A DNA stretch of 64,000 bases from Aricia agestis (Eukaryota > Arthropoda > Insecta > Lepidoptera > Lycaenidae). The stretch covers positions 6,943,262 through 7,007,261 of the forward strand of contig NC_056418.1 in assembly GCF_905147365.1 (NCBI RefSeq), written 5' to 3'. Both the position numbers and the translations under genes were made by a program. The notes beneath the pieces are model-generated. The model did no database searches and was not told where the DNA came from. It was given only the letters and a program-made list of their open reading frames with translations. Every line of letters starts with the position of its first letter. Positions within the stretch are counted from its first letter, which is position 1. Positions 11,601-21,746 of this stretch are shown here, in pieces.

Positions 11601-12628
11601 GGGGAACATACCAATATTACACCGTGCACACCAGCTCGAAATGCAGGCCAGCAAGATTCGAATCTGTTAACATCGATAAATAACTAATAAGTCTAGAGCA
11701 AAATGAATATTTTCATGATACAGCGCCATCTACATTTAATTTCGAATAAACTATACCTAACTATCATCCCTAAAAGGACTTATCTATAAGAAAGATAATT
11801 CAAGCATTTTGTCTATTAATAAGGGCCTGTTCACCACTTTCCGATAAAGTGCCTAATAGGCTATTCAGAACTTTTTTGACAGATTCTCCATGATTGCTCT
11901 GTCAAGTTAATTGATGGATAGCTTTATCAGGAAGTGGTGAAACAGGCCCTAAGTCTATTATTAGTATATTCTAAGCAAAAAACATCACACATATTATATT
12001 TTAACAACATAGTTAAATCATTATTGTCATGCTTTTAAGCATGACAATTGATTTGGGCGATATCAAGTCAAATGTTGGTCAAAGGCTAGTCGTTATCTGT
12101 TGGCTGGTCTTGGCAATATAATTGACCAAATTACACCATATGCGTATTAATCTTAATGGTACCTACAATATTTAACATATAACTAACAACTAACACAACA
12201 CAAAAGACATTACATTACATTGCATTGAGTACATTGCTATTTACTTATGATCACCACTGCAGTCCCATAGCTCTACATCCACTTTGCATTGCTTATCGTT
12301 CACGTTCAGGGACAGTTGTATCTCTACAATGCGTACTCCTTGCGTCGGTCGAGATATTACATCATCGGCGGCTGAAGACTCCGACAGAAAATTCGCCACT
12401 GCTGTTTTTCCACTCTGAAACATTACTTTGATACGTATAGGTACTAGTGCAGAAACTGATAGGTACCTATAAGTATGGAATGCTGAACAGAATCTGAATG
12501 TTATAGCGTCTACCTACATAATTAATTTTCTTCTACAATACAAGGATAATAGTACCTACTGAAAATGAATTACGATAACTTACTTCAGATGGGCCGATTA
12601 ATAATATTTTTAATTTTTCAAGTTGCAT
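8569..12628 (-). CDS. IFT22: Intraflagellar transport protein 22 homolog (RABL5), four exons
   Basis: This is an atypical Rab-like GTPase of the IFT-B complex, which carries cargo along cilia. In insects it is expected in ciliated sensory neurons and possibly sperm. The coding sequence is the complement of join(8569-8684, 11461-11663, 12245-12414, 12584-12628), 534 nt for 177 aa, close to the ~185 aa of vertebrate IFT22. Introns of 169, 581 and 2776 bp are all GT-AG, with phases 0, 2 and 1. The P-loop GPSESGKT (residues 12-19) is built across the first splice. RPTQGVRI (37-44) is the switch I region, and ELWDCSGDHKFESCWP (63-78) spans the G3 region and is nearly diagnostic. No NKxD motif is seen, as in the family. 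The C-terminal exon (SPTFSKVSQVAVNL, residues 140-153) fits the vertebrate NKLKLVHSNL region. The introns hold four DNA-transposon-like elements, and an X-box-like palindrome lies upstream. Confidence 0.9.
8957..10085. mobile_element. Undescribed ~1.1-kb TIR element with paired AAGGCC/GGCCTT motifs
   Basis: The 26 bp at 8957-8982 (starting TAAGGACCCTGAGCCATGT) recur as an exact inverted copy at 10060-10085. ACAT flanks both ends (8954-8957 and 10085-10088) and could be a 4-bp target duplication. Inside, GGCCTT and AAGGCC recur at 9146, 9173, 9468, 9494, 9665, 9691, 9710, 10044 and 10061, in addition to the copy in the left TIR at 8976. No transposase frame is visible, so it would be non-autonomous. 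It lies in IFT22 intron 3. The superfamily is not recognised. Confidence 0.7.
10186..10470. mobile_element. MITE-like inverted-repeat element
   Basis: The left end (CACCGCCATACTTCACAATA, then GTCAAGAAAGTCATGACAGG) is repeated in inverted form at 10385-10470 with small differences. The arms are about 60 bp around an AT-rich core without a transposase. It is inside IFT22 intron 3, about 100 bp from the preceding TIR element. Confidence 0.7.
10837..11210. mobile_element. MITE with TTAA target duplication, copy 1
   Basis: The ends are GGTTGGGTTGCACCA and TGGTGCAACAACCCAACC, and the tetranucleotide TTAA flanks both sides (10833-10836, 11211-11214). TTAA duplications are the mark of piggyBac-type insertion. 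The interior is rich in AACTTTAAC/GTTAAAG motifs. A second copy lies at 17803-18022. It is located in IFT22 intron 3. Confidence 0.75.
11461..11663 (-). CDS. IFT22: IFT22 coding exon 3
   Basis: It follows a TTAACAG acceptor and completes the split Lys codon (AA|A), then reads FESCWPAFRAGVHGVILVCS. I end it at a GTATGT donor in phase 1. Reading on instead would give only five or six extra residues before a stop. Confidence 0.85.
11823..11949. mobile_element. PIF/Harbinger-like MITE, 127 bp
   Basis: Ends GGGCCTGTTCACCACTT and its inverse (with one extra T) are flanked by TAA on both sides (11820-11822, 11950-11952). GGGCC-type termini with a 3-bp TWA duplication are the signature of PIF/Harbinger elements. 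It is located in IFT22 intron 2, between exons 2 and 3. Confidence 0.8.
12245..12414 (-). CDS. IFT22: IFT22 coding exon 2
   Basis: It begins SGKTAVANFL after a TTTCAG acceptor and completes the P-loop. It ends in CATAA before a GTAAAT donor, in phase 2. It holds the RPTQGVR switch I motif and ELWDCSGDH. Confidence 0.9.
12584..12628 (-). CDS. IFT22: IFT22 coding exon 1
   Basis: It encodes MQLEKLKILLIGPSE (15 aa) and ends in GAA before a GTAAGT donor. The start codon has A at -3. The exon carries the beta-1 strand and the first half of the P-loop. Confidence 0.88.
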
Positions 12629-12715
12629 CTTTGTTGAATAACACCGTTCGCGTTGGTAAGGAGAATAAACATCGAATTGGTTTGTGTTTGTAAAACAGCT
12701 GTCATGGCTTTTATC

Positions 12716-12742
12716 TCTATGGAAACCAAGAGTTTCCATAGA
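12716..12742 (-). promoter_or_regulatory. Palindromic X-box-like motif upstream of IFT22
   Basis: Two perfect 11-bp arms, TCTATGGAAAC and GTTTCCATAGA, face each other across a 5-bp loop, about 90-115 bp upstream of the IFT22 ATG. GTTTCCAT-AG-type sequence resembles RFX/DAF-19 X-boxes, which control intraflagellar transport genes. The match is partial (the second half-site is AGAACC rather than GGYAAC), so function is inference supported by gene identity and position. Confidence 0.5.
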
Positions 12743-13149
12743 ACCACATTCAACAAATAAACAAAAAAGAATAGAATAATAGAATACTGTATAACAATAT
12801 TGATTAGGTAGTAGGTACCTACTGGTAATTCAAAATTCAATTTATAAATAAATTATTACGGAATATATTATGCGTAATTAAATATTTTAGGCGTAGTATA
12901 AACTAATTATTATAATCTTGCATTCAGAGATTTAATAAGATTTTCTTTTTGTAAATTTTATGATAAGAAAATGGAATGGCTTGTAAAAATTTTATAGCTG
13001 TCGCTATAATCATGTTTCCAAAATTTGCCAATAGATGGCGCCCATACCTTAATTTCAGTAGTTAATATGTGAATAATAATTATACTGTATTTACTATTGA
13101 TTAAGTTGATGACAATCAAAACTGCAAAAAATTAAATAGACGAGGAATT

Positions 13150-13156
13150 AAAAAAA
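13150..13156 (-). terminator. RNA polymerase III terminator of tRNA-Gln
   Basis: A run of A on the + strand reads as a T run on the tRNA strand and begins three bases after the tRNA 3' end, the normal pol III stop signal. Confidence 0.75.
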
Positions 13157-13158
13157 GC

Positions 13159-13230
13159 AGGTCCCACCGAGATTTGAACTCGGATCGCTGGATTCAGAGT
13201 CCAGAGTGCTAACCATTACACCATGGGACC
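13159..13230 (-). tRNA. tRNA-Gln (anticodon CUG)
   Basis: This is a 72-nt tRNA on the - strand. The 7-bp acceptor stem is GGTCCCA/TGGGACC, the anticodon arm is CTGGA-CTCTGAA-TCCAG with anticodon CTG, and the T arm is CCGAG-TTCAAAT-CTCGG. The A box (TGGTGTAATGG) and B box are intact, there is no intron, and a T-run terminator follows. It lies about 530 bp upstream of IFT22 on the same strand, inside otherwise gene-free DNA. It appears functional; CCA is not encoded, as expected in eukaryotes. Confidence 0.95.
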
Positions 13231-13466
13231 TCTTGATAAGGGTTGTTAAAATATGAATTATAATATTATGCCCTTGTTTTTGAAGAAGTTAATTTATATT
13301 ATTTTTGTTTTTAGTCCAAACTTTTGGATGATATAATACCATACATCAAAATAATTATTATTAATGAATCGTTATGTATTATTCAAGCAAAATTTAAAAG
13401 GTATGTGCAATCTAATTTAAGTAGGTACTTACTTTTTTCTGCCTTACGGCTTATCTTCTGGGAATA

Positions 13467-13670
13467 GGGCCTGTTCACATGTCCACATTACGACGTCATC
13501 AACGTGGAACGGTGCGGTAACGTGGTACGTTACGTTGTCGTGACGTGAAAATTTACGTCAACGTAACGTAAAAATGCACGTTACGATGTAGCAACAATTA
13601 CGTACGTCACCATGCCTTGTAAAACTGCTACATTCTTCATTGACCTCTGACGCGGAGATGTGGACAGGCC
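13467..13670. mobile_element. Harbinger-like MITE packed with ACGT tetramers
   Basis: The left end GGGCCTGTTCACATGTCCAC pairs with ATGTGGACAGGCC at the right. The terminus matches the Harbinger-like MITE at 11823. The first ~125 bp inside hold twelve ACGT tetranucleotides (GACGTC, TACGTA and others), far above their background here. There is no coding capacity. The right terminus is decayed and the target duplication is unclear. Confidence 0.65.
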
Positions 13671-13728
13671 GATAGTGCAAAACAATTATTTTTATTTGCC
13701 AAACAATGCCTCAAAATATTATATCTAT

Positions 13729-13961
13729 ATCTATATATATATAACACTCAAAGGTGACTGACTGACATGGTGATCTATCAACGCACAGCCTAAACCACTG
13801 AACCGATCGGGCTGAAATTTGGCATGCAGGTAGCTGTTATGACGTAGGCATCCGCTAAAGAAAGGATTTTGATCAATTCCACCCCCAAGGGGTTAAAATA
13901 AGGGATGAATGTTTGTATATAATAATACTTCCTAACGCGAGCGAAGCCGCGGGCAAAAGTC
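13729..13961 (+). repeat. Dispersed repeat ending GCGAGCGAAGCCGCGGGC, copy 1
   Basis: It starts TCTATATATATATAACACTC, then CTCAAAGGTGACTGACTGAC, and ends CGCGAGCGAAGCCGCGGGC. Two further near-full copies lie at 51020-51252 and 62551-62779. All start at TC within a TATA-rich run and stop at the same end. The TC start is suggestive of a non-autonomous Helitron, but the class is not proven. Confidence 0.75.
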
Positions 13962-14656
13962 GTATTTTTATAAAATGATATTAAAATATATACTTACCTA
14001 AATAAGAAAATATACAGTATAGAAACTAAATATTATACTTAAAGGCACTTATCACGTAAATGTTAAGGTAATCATAATAGTATGATCTTTCAGTATCAAA
14101 ACATTTTCATTATCAAGTCACTACCTTATGAAATAAATAATTATAGCCATCGGAATTCGGATATACGTTATGTCATATTCGTAATATGCACAAACCAGTT
14201 GATATTGCAATCTTTGCACGTGGGGTCAATCACCTTAGTTATTCCAAGAAAATGCAAAAACTATGTGCATATGTAAATAGGCATATATTTAGATAGGCAT
14301 ATCCAGTTATGCCATAAGTGATGCTCAGCTCATTAAAACATTTTTTACCTCCCACCAAGACTGATGTCCGGACAGTCTGGACAAGATTTTTTACCACCAT
14401 TACTTAGAGAGCTGTATTACTTTGTTTGAAGATTTTATTGTAGCTAACAGTATAATTCACAGTAAGTAATATAATTAAATTAAAAATAGGGTCCCGTTTC
14501 TACACTTTGCGTACCTACCTGAAACGGATAATTTTAGTCATCGATACTCCCTTTACCTATTCTAAATTAAATTAATATTAAAGTCAGGCCTTTAAAATAC
14601 TTGAGATAATAAAAAAATGAAGACACTATATTACTTAAAACGCCAGGTTTGGACCT

Positions 14657-14718
14657 CTAAAAAGACTGACATGTGGATGTAGGGCGTACCTTACATCCAC
14701 AAATGTCAGTCTTTTTAG
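14657..14718. repeat. Short hairpin-forming inverted repeat
   Basis: CTAAAAAGACTGACATGTGG and its near-perfect inverse pair across about 10 bases, forming a stem of about 24 bp. The arms start and end in CTAAAAA/TTTTTAG. It could be a very short MITE or a remnant of one. Confidence 0.6.
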
Positions 14719-14972
14719 GCTTAAACGTATATAAGCCTATGTATAAGTTTTTACCTACATACTTATTTTACTGAATTAAATACTTTAGTTTAGCGGTCCA
14801 CGGGTGACCCAGACAGAATGTTGGGTACTTCCAATTTTTGTAGAACTTACCTACTTTTTAGCATTAACGTCAATTGTGTAAGTACACTTAACTTAAGCCT
14901 CATTAATCTAAATTGAAATTGTTTAAAAAGTGAATGATTTTGCCACAAGTTAGGTACATGTAATGCTACTTA

Positions 14973-15380
14973 GCGAAACCGCATGTGAGTACTTACTCAC
15001 ATGCGGTTTCGCTCGACAGTTTTAATCCACATCGAGTAATAATTACTGTGTGGACCGCAAAACTGACAGCTCGAAGGCTCGCATCGAGCCAGCTTGATGG
15101 AATTAAATGTATCGATTTATGGTAAGTACTCACATACGGTTTTGCTCGATAGTTTTACTCCGAATCGAAGAAAATGACATATTTGACATATTTAATTCCA
15201 TCGAGCCGGCTCGAAGCGAGCCGTTGAGCTGTCAGTCTACACGGTGGTTATTGCTCGATTTGGAGTAAAACTATCGAGCAAAACCGTATGTGAGTACTTA
15301 GCATTAGAGTAGACGAAAGTCCGAGCCGCGGGTTTTGCTTGACGTTATTGCTCGATCGAGCAATGTGAGTACTTAGCATA
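14973..15380. mobile_element. Nested cluster of related TIR elements (GAGTACTTAGC family)
   Basis: The core copy (15123-15300) has perfect 39-bp inverted ends beginning TAAGTACTCACATACGGT. The same ends recur diverged to the left (14973-15012 forms a 17-bp-armed hairpin, and 14996-15109 pairs with 15187-15293) and as a fragment at 15340-15378. The arrangement suggests repeated insertion of one family into itself. No coding region is present. Confidence 0.7.
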
Positions 15381-16108
15381 AAAAAAAGAAAATATGACAT
15401 TTCCGTCTTCCCACCATTATGCGAAAAAGTCTGAACTTAACTGCAGCTAAACTTTAATGTTACAATCTGTGAAAGTGTGTGATAAAAATATCTAAAAGTA
15501 AGTATCCTACAAGCGAAGAAAAATAATATTTTATTCATGATTTTCTTTGGGCGACTCTTCAATTGCCTGCACTAAGCTTTGTTTATTGTAATGGAGTGTA
15601 GTATCACAATAGACATAACTAACGTAGTACAGTAGTTATTAGGTGAAAATGATACCTAACACTAGTAGCGTGTTACATAAGCAGATCCCACAGTAACGCC
15701 TATGCGAGTGTCCCCAATACAAACAATAAACGCTAAGCTAGATACGAAAAAAAGTGTAAAACAAGTGTTCTACATAGATTATAGAAACTTTGTCTTCTAC
15801 CTATGAGAAATGTGTAATCTGTCTTCTTTTTTCTTGAGAACAGCTCTATGAGAAGATTATACGATAAATTGTAAATAACGGTGCCCAGGTAGCTCAGACC
15901 AGGTAGTAATTATGTACAAACTAGTCCTTGTTAAGGAGACAGGCTTCGTGCTATGAAAATGTCTAAGATTTCCTTACAGGAAAAGGAATGAACGCTTATT
16001 AGTTTTGACGATTGCGATTGACTTACGCAATGTACCGCAAACCTGCTCGACCTGAAGTACCTATTTAAAGTAATACGTCTTTAGCCGACGTGGTTGATGA
16101 CTACGCTG

Positions 16109-16157
16109 CCGATTTGAATGTTTAGTGCCTATACCTAGGCACTAAACATTTAAATCG
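16109..16157. repeat. 22-bp-armed hairpin
   Basis: CCGATTTGAATGTTTAGTGC pairs with GCACTAAACATTTAAATCGG with one mismatch across a loop of a few bases. It is isolated in gene-free DNA and its role is unknown. Confidence 0.6.
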
Positions 16158-17802
16158 GTTTAGCAGTTAAAGACTAACAGATGAACTGACAATCAGTATG
16201 TAATAATCATGAATTTTATCTGGGAATATTTATGATTGCGTAAGATTAAAAAAATTAGTTCGAAATCGGGTGATCTCGGGATCGCACTTAGAAACTATTC
16301 AGACATACTTAGTACTCAGAATACGCGGTCAACCTCAAATACTATCTTGATTTCCGATTAGAATTTTTCGTAAAAAACTTGGCATTTTTGCTGCTATCGC
16401 GTGGCAATAAAGGTCCTATCAATACATAGTTGGGGAGGGGAAGAGGGGATTTCGGGAGTAGCTCCAGCGTGTGTCTAGTTATCATGGTATAGACGTCAGA
16501 TTTCTCATGTGGTGGGTTATTTTTTTTTTACATTGAAATGTCATCGGATCTGTCAGATTAAGATACTGGATGTTTAGTAGGTATACCCCAAAGAAGCTTC
16601 CATATAAAGCACTGACGATTCAAAGGTTCGGTAAGCCTGTAGGTACATTTTAAAATAAAAAAAAAAAATTAAGCTTCATATCTTCCTAACTAAGCTTCGC
16701 AGATATTTTATTTTGCACTAAACTAAATGATTTAGTCCTTGCTGTTTAAAATATAAATTTATAACTGACTTAAATAAGCAATTTTCTGAATATTATTTTC
16801 TTTTTCAAAACTTTAAAATGGCTGCAGTTTCTGAACCCACCACTAAAATAAAAAACGCTCTTATTATTTTTTAATCAGTTTTATCTAATGTACAAAACCT
16901 ACTAAGTCTCCATGACGCCCGAGTGACTACACAAATAGCACCCTCCCCTCCTCTACTAACAGAAAGGACTTGTTATTTATTACTTAATAATATTATTTTT
17001 GAAAAGAGTTTTGAAAGTGCTTTCGTAAGTAAGTGTCTCAGATACGCAGGCGAGGTCTCGTCGTGTTGGGGCCCACCTACACATTGTTTATTATATTGCT
17101 TTCTGATAAGGACTTCTTTTATTTTCCCTTCATATTCGACACGGGCGAAACAATGTCCTTTGTAGAAGATTTCATACTTCCAATGTTATTATATGTTAAT
17201 TTCTTTGTAAGATGGATGAACGATACCTAAGTTGTATGTACTATTTGGATGAAATAGTTAATAGATATAAAATATAAATAGTAGGTATTTATGAACGATG
17301 ATCCTAAAAAATGTACTGAATTAATACATTGTTGCACAGTATTTAAAAATGTTATATTTTTCACAAAGCGTTTCACGCGTTGATGTCTTTTTTAAGAGAA
17401 CAGCTTCGCGCGATACATACATACATTTTTTTCTTATTCGGGAATATAGTATTTTTAATACATGTATTAAATATTATTTCAATCTCAAACTATAATATCA
17501 AATTTCTTAAAAATCTGATGATTTTAGGTACCCGTTTCTGAAACTCAAATTTTACTAGCAAAGGTTTATTAAAGCGTGCAGTAGCTGATGAAGATCGTCA
17601 ACATAAATATTATGTTATATCTACTTTCGCATTTATAATATCATTTTTATAGGATATTAGATAGTACCCACTTGCATACTTCTCATTATACCTTACAATA
17701 ATTTATAGGCGTAATTTTATATTGGATAGTTTAGTGGAGGTTATAGTGGTACATAATGATGTGATAATAACATAGTTACCTCCGACGCGTTCTAACTTCT
17801 AA

Positions 17803-18022
17803 GACTGGGTTGCACCAACTAACTATAATTGTAACTTTAACAGAATAAATAACTGCAGTACAAAATGTCAAATCTTTGGTTAAAGTTAAATATGGCGTCC
17901 TTACCTCCGCTCATACGTGAATTTCTCCGGTTAAAGTTAAGGTTAAAGTTAAAGCAAAAGGACGCCATATTTAACTATAAAAATAACTTTAACTTTAACC
18001 ACGCCTCTGGTGCTACCCAACC
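17803..18022. mobile_element. MITE, GGGTTGCACCA family, copy 2
   Basis: It shares ends (CTGGGTTGCACCAACTAAC and GCCTCTGGTGC-ACCCAAC) and the internal stretch AAAATGTCAAATCTTTGGTT with the TTAA-flanked element at 10837-11210. CTAA flanks both sides here. The interior is rich in AAGTTAAAG units on both strands. Confidence 0.7.
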
Positions 18023-19560
18023 TAAGCGTCAGTTTACACCACACGGAACGAGACGGTATGCGACGTGGTTATTTGACTAGTGATTATTTCTTATTGTGAT
18101 GATAATGACCATTTCATTGACATATTTCGTACTTTGAGCTGCTCTGGGACCGTGTTCATCAGTCACCTTATTAAACAGAAGCGTAGCGAGCCTAGCTAGG
18201 GGGGCCCCGTATAAGAATTTGTTTGGGGCCCCTAAAGTAAGGTTGCCTTTAAGAAACGGAGAGTTATTGTTAATTTTTGTCTAACGTTGAGTGCCGTATA
18301 ATTGAGCTACGCCCCTGCTATCAAACGAAACTTCTGGTGTAGTGAAAAAGGTCAGATTTTGAATGCGTTTCGTCACCTTTTGTCGAATTGGTATATTTTG
18401 ATCCTAAAATCTCAAATTCCACGTTAAATTAAAATAAATAATAACAATTAGTAATAATTTAAAATAGTTTTGTGTATATGGTAGCAGCATTACAACATTA
18501 TGTACGGTCAGTTACAGCTTACAAGTTGTTAGCGGTTTTAGCGCTTTTAGCGAGTTAGCGGACATAAAATATGTTGCGGTTGCACACTTTACGACTACAA
18601 ACTTAATGGCCGATAGTGTGTTAGTATTTTACCTCTGAAAAAACCTTTATACTACAACATAAGGGTCATTTTGAGAGAAACTGCCGGGTAAAATAACTGT
18701 GAACTAGCTGTAAACGAGTGAAAATTAGCGTGCCTAAGTAATTTCACGTGTAACAGGATGCTTTGTTTCCGTACACGACACGTGAGTAAGACTCTCCTAT
18801 CAAAGGGGATCAACGATGAATTCGGAATAAAATAATCAGGTCTCTGGCATAGCTACCTTAATCTAGATGACACTAAAAGCGACCTAAAAACTTCATATTA
18901 TTATTTTTGAAAAGATCAATAAAGCCTGGGAAAATTAAGGAATTCAGACCGAATAATTCATATAGTTTTGAAATTTGGTACAGTTGTCAAAGCTACGTTC
19001 GATTTTTTCTAAATTTATTAATAAATAAAAAATATGACCCTTAAAAATTGCAAATTCGACGATTTTGAAACTAATTTTCTTAGAGTAATAGTCGCTAATC
19101 TTTAAATATTAAAATTAATCTCTGTTTAGTGTTTCCCTTGGTTACGGCATTCATCACACGCAAGTAGCTTAACTGATAGTGATTTTTATAAAATTGGTCA
19201 CGGCGTAGAACATGGAGAAGGACATCCAAGGTTACTTTCATCGCGGTAAAATGCACGATTCTGGTGGTATATTATTATACGCTTACGAATTCGCAGGGCT
19301 CAAGTAGGTTTAAATAAAATAACTTTACCAAGAATTCACGCAACATTATCTTAACGCCATCTCCCTAAGCTCTTTATGAGCGTTAACCGTATCGATATTC
19401 ATATTTTCCGCGTTATAGGGCCCCATTTGCCCACCAATAGCCTCGCTACCTGTCCTATAAATCAAACAAAACATCCGGGTTCGCTAGAGCCTTCGACAGG
19501 CCATGACTACGAGCGACAGCGGGTTTCAAAACTAAGGCTGGATTTATAATTTATAATATA

Positions 19561-19685
19561 CGTCCGCCCAAACGCGCGGTTTGGCGATTACATCGCGAGA
19601 TGACAAGCAAATGTAGGAATGACAGCGAGATCGCATTTGCTTGTAATCTCGCGATGTAGGGCCCAAACCGCTTGTTCGCGCGGAC
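19561..19685. mobile_element. MITE-like inverted repeat, ~50-bp arms
   Basis: CGTCCGCCCAAACGCGCGG and GACAAGCAAATG at the left pair with CATTTGCTTG and GTTCGCGCGGACG at the right over nearly the whole length, leaving about 20 bp of loop. It is GC-rich compared with the surroundings. Target duplication is not clear. Confidence 0.65.
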
Positions 19686-20627
19686 GCAAATGAATCGGGC
19701 CGAATTTCAAACAAGACTGAAGTCGCGGTGGGCATCGAAATTCATATTATAACCTTTCTTGTTAAGAGTCCGGGTGCCATCGAAATTCTCATAAAAACGT
19801 AATACCAAGATAATTTCCCATACGAGAATATTTACCATATTTGAGTTATTATTCAGCTTAAGATAGTAACTACCTAGGTTCCTGTACAAAGATTCACTGT
19901 AAAATATTTACTTACGTACCAAAAAATATGAACGATTACAGTTGAGTATGTAAATATTGTGTTGATATATTATACTATGGCTTCATAGAAAATAGTGAAA
20001 AAAATATATCAAAAAACGTTGTCTAGTGAAGCCGAGAAAAGTAGATAAGTAATTATTATGAAGACTCTACAAAAGTAGAAATTAGCCGGCCTCGACCTCT
20101 GAGACCAGAGGAAAACTTTATTTTTGATATCATTAGCCTATCCTTTGGGCCTAGTTTGTACTACTAACTACCAGGTAAACCGAAAGTTATCTTACTGCAC
20201 TACGTGTGATAGATTAAAATTCTCAGGGCGCCGCTCTCGCTAGATTTCCTGGCCACGAGCCCTAGTGTGTAGTACCTAGGTCCTAACGCTGTTCCTAGGT
20301 CGTCGACCCAAGGCGGTAGATTTGCAGGATACTATAAATTTAACTAGTGCATTGACTGCACGTATTACACTAGAGTGGTTTGACAACAGGAAATATTGTG
20401 CCGCAGGACTGGTACACATTTATTACTCGATGGTATTAAATACTGCGGAGTATTTATTTCTAGACTCCTAACGAACGACTTAATTTTTATTAATTTTTAA
20501 TTGGGGAGCGAAGACGCTGAGAAAGTTTATGCAGGTAATAAATTCCGTTAGTCTGCTAGTCTGCTATCGAACTGCTCTGGCGCAGGATCTGAATTATTAT
20601 GAGTTCCCTAATATTATGAATATACGT

Positions 20628-20938
20628 CATAAAGTTAATATACCTAGCGGAATAGATAAACTTTATTACATTAAAGGCCTGAGCAAGCGAGATGTCACTA
20701 TCAGTAACACTACGTGGTAAAAAGAGACGTGTGATACATGACAGCAGCACTCTTTTTTTGACGTCCAGTCGGCACGTGCCGCACGTTGACAATTTAATCT
20801 CATAGAATTAATGTTCAATCATGGTTGTGTAAGTAAGTGTATACGTACACATATTTTTCACACAGATTAAAACCAATTTTGGTTTCGTTTGACAGCTCGA
20901 GATTGTTGCTCTATTCCGCTAGGTATATTAACTTTATG
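20628..20938 (+). mobile_element. hAT-like MITE, copy A
   Basis: It is 311 bp long, with terminal inverted repeats of about 28 bp starting CATAAAGTTAATATACCTAG. The flanking 8-mers ATATACGT (20620-20627) and GTATACGT (20939-20946) differ at one base, fitting the 8-bp target duplication of hAT elements. The interior holds the near-palindromic CGGCACGTGCCG. An inverted copy lies 350 bp away at 21286-21581. No transposase is present. Confidence 0.8.
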
Positions 20939-21116
20939 GTATACGTCACTTTTATAAGCGAACAAATTAATTCTTTATGTAAATATATTTATTTATTTAT
21001 TAAAACACTTCATGCAAATATTTACATTGGCGGGCTTAATGCCTAGTGGTATTCTCTACCAGCCAACCTTAGGGTGATAATGATAATTTAATTATAATAT
21101 TACGTATAACGAGGGT

Positions 21117-21132
21117 GGGGGGGGGGGGGGGG
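21117..21132 (+). repeat. Homopolymer run of 16 G
   Basis: This is a 16-base uninterrupted G run preceded by GAGGGT, very unusual in this AT-rich DNA. It lies between the two hAT-like MITE copies. The length may be imprecise because such runs are prone to sequencing error. Confidence 0.85.
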
Positions 21133-21285
21133 TGCTATGAATAAATTAAACGGAATAGGCCATGTTATATTCCATTAATGTTTTCAGGCTAGAGGCTGCA
21201 TCAGTATCATATTATACAGTAAACAAAAAGTTTTGTTCGACCTGTGACAATATTTCTGTCGATATTCCGATATGCCGTGTGCTAC

Positions 21286-21581
21286 CATAAAGTTAATATA
21301 CCTAGCGGAATAGAGCAACAATCTCGAGCTGTCAAACGTAACCGAAATTGGTTTCATCTGTGTGTAAAAATATGTGTACGTATACACTTACACAAGCATG
21401 ATTGAACATGATTTTTATGAGATTAAATTGTCAACGTGCGGCACGTGCCGACTGGACGTCAAAAAAAGAGTGCTGCTGTCATGTATCACACGTCTCTTTT
21501 TACCACGCAGTGTTACTGATAGTGACATCTCTCTTGCTCAGACCTTTGTTTCTCTATTCCGCTAGGTATAGTAACTTTATG
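21286..21581 (-). mobile_element. hAT-like MITE, copy B (inverted)
   Basis: It is 296 bp, with the same CATAAAG termini as copy A but in opposite orientation. The flanking 8-mers TGTGCTAC (21278-21285) and TGTGCAAC (21582-21589) differ at one base. The two copies could pair into a ~300-bp stem if transcribed together. Confidence 0.8.
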
Positions 21582-21746
21582 TGTGCAACATGTCGGATTA
21601 TTTACTGTCTGTTTGAGTAGCGCCCTCTGCTCCGACCTTTGCGTAGTATTCCCTATTAAAACAATTTGTATAAAATTTATAACCCAACATGTTAATTTGT
21701 TCAAAAAATATTCATGAATTATAACATTATAATTTAGGATTTGTTA

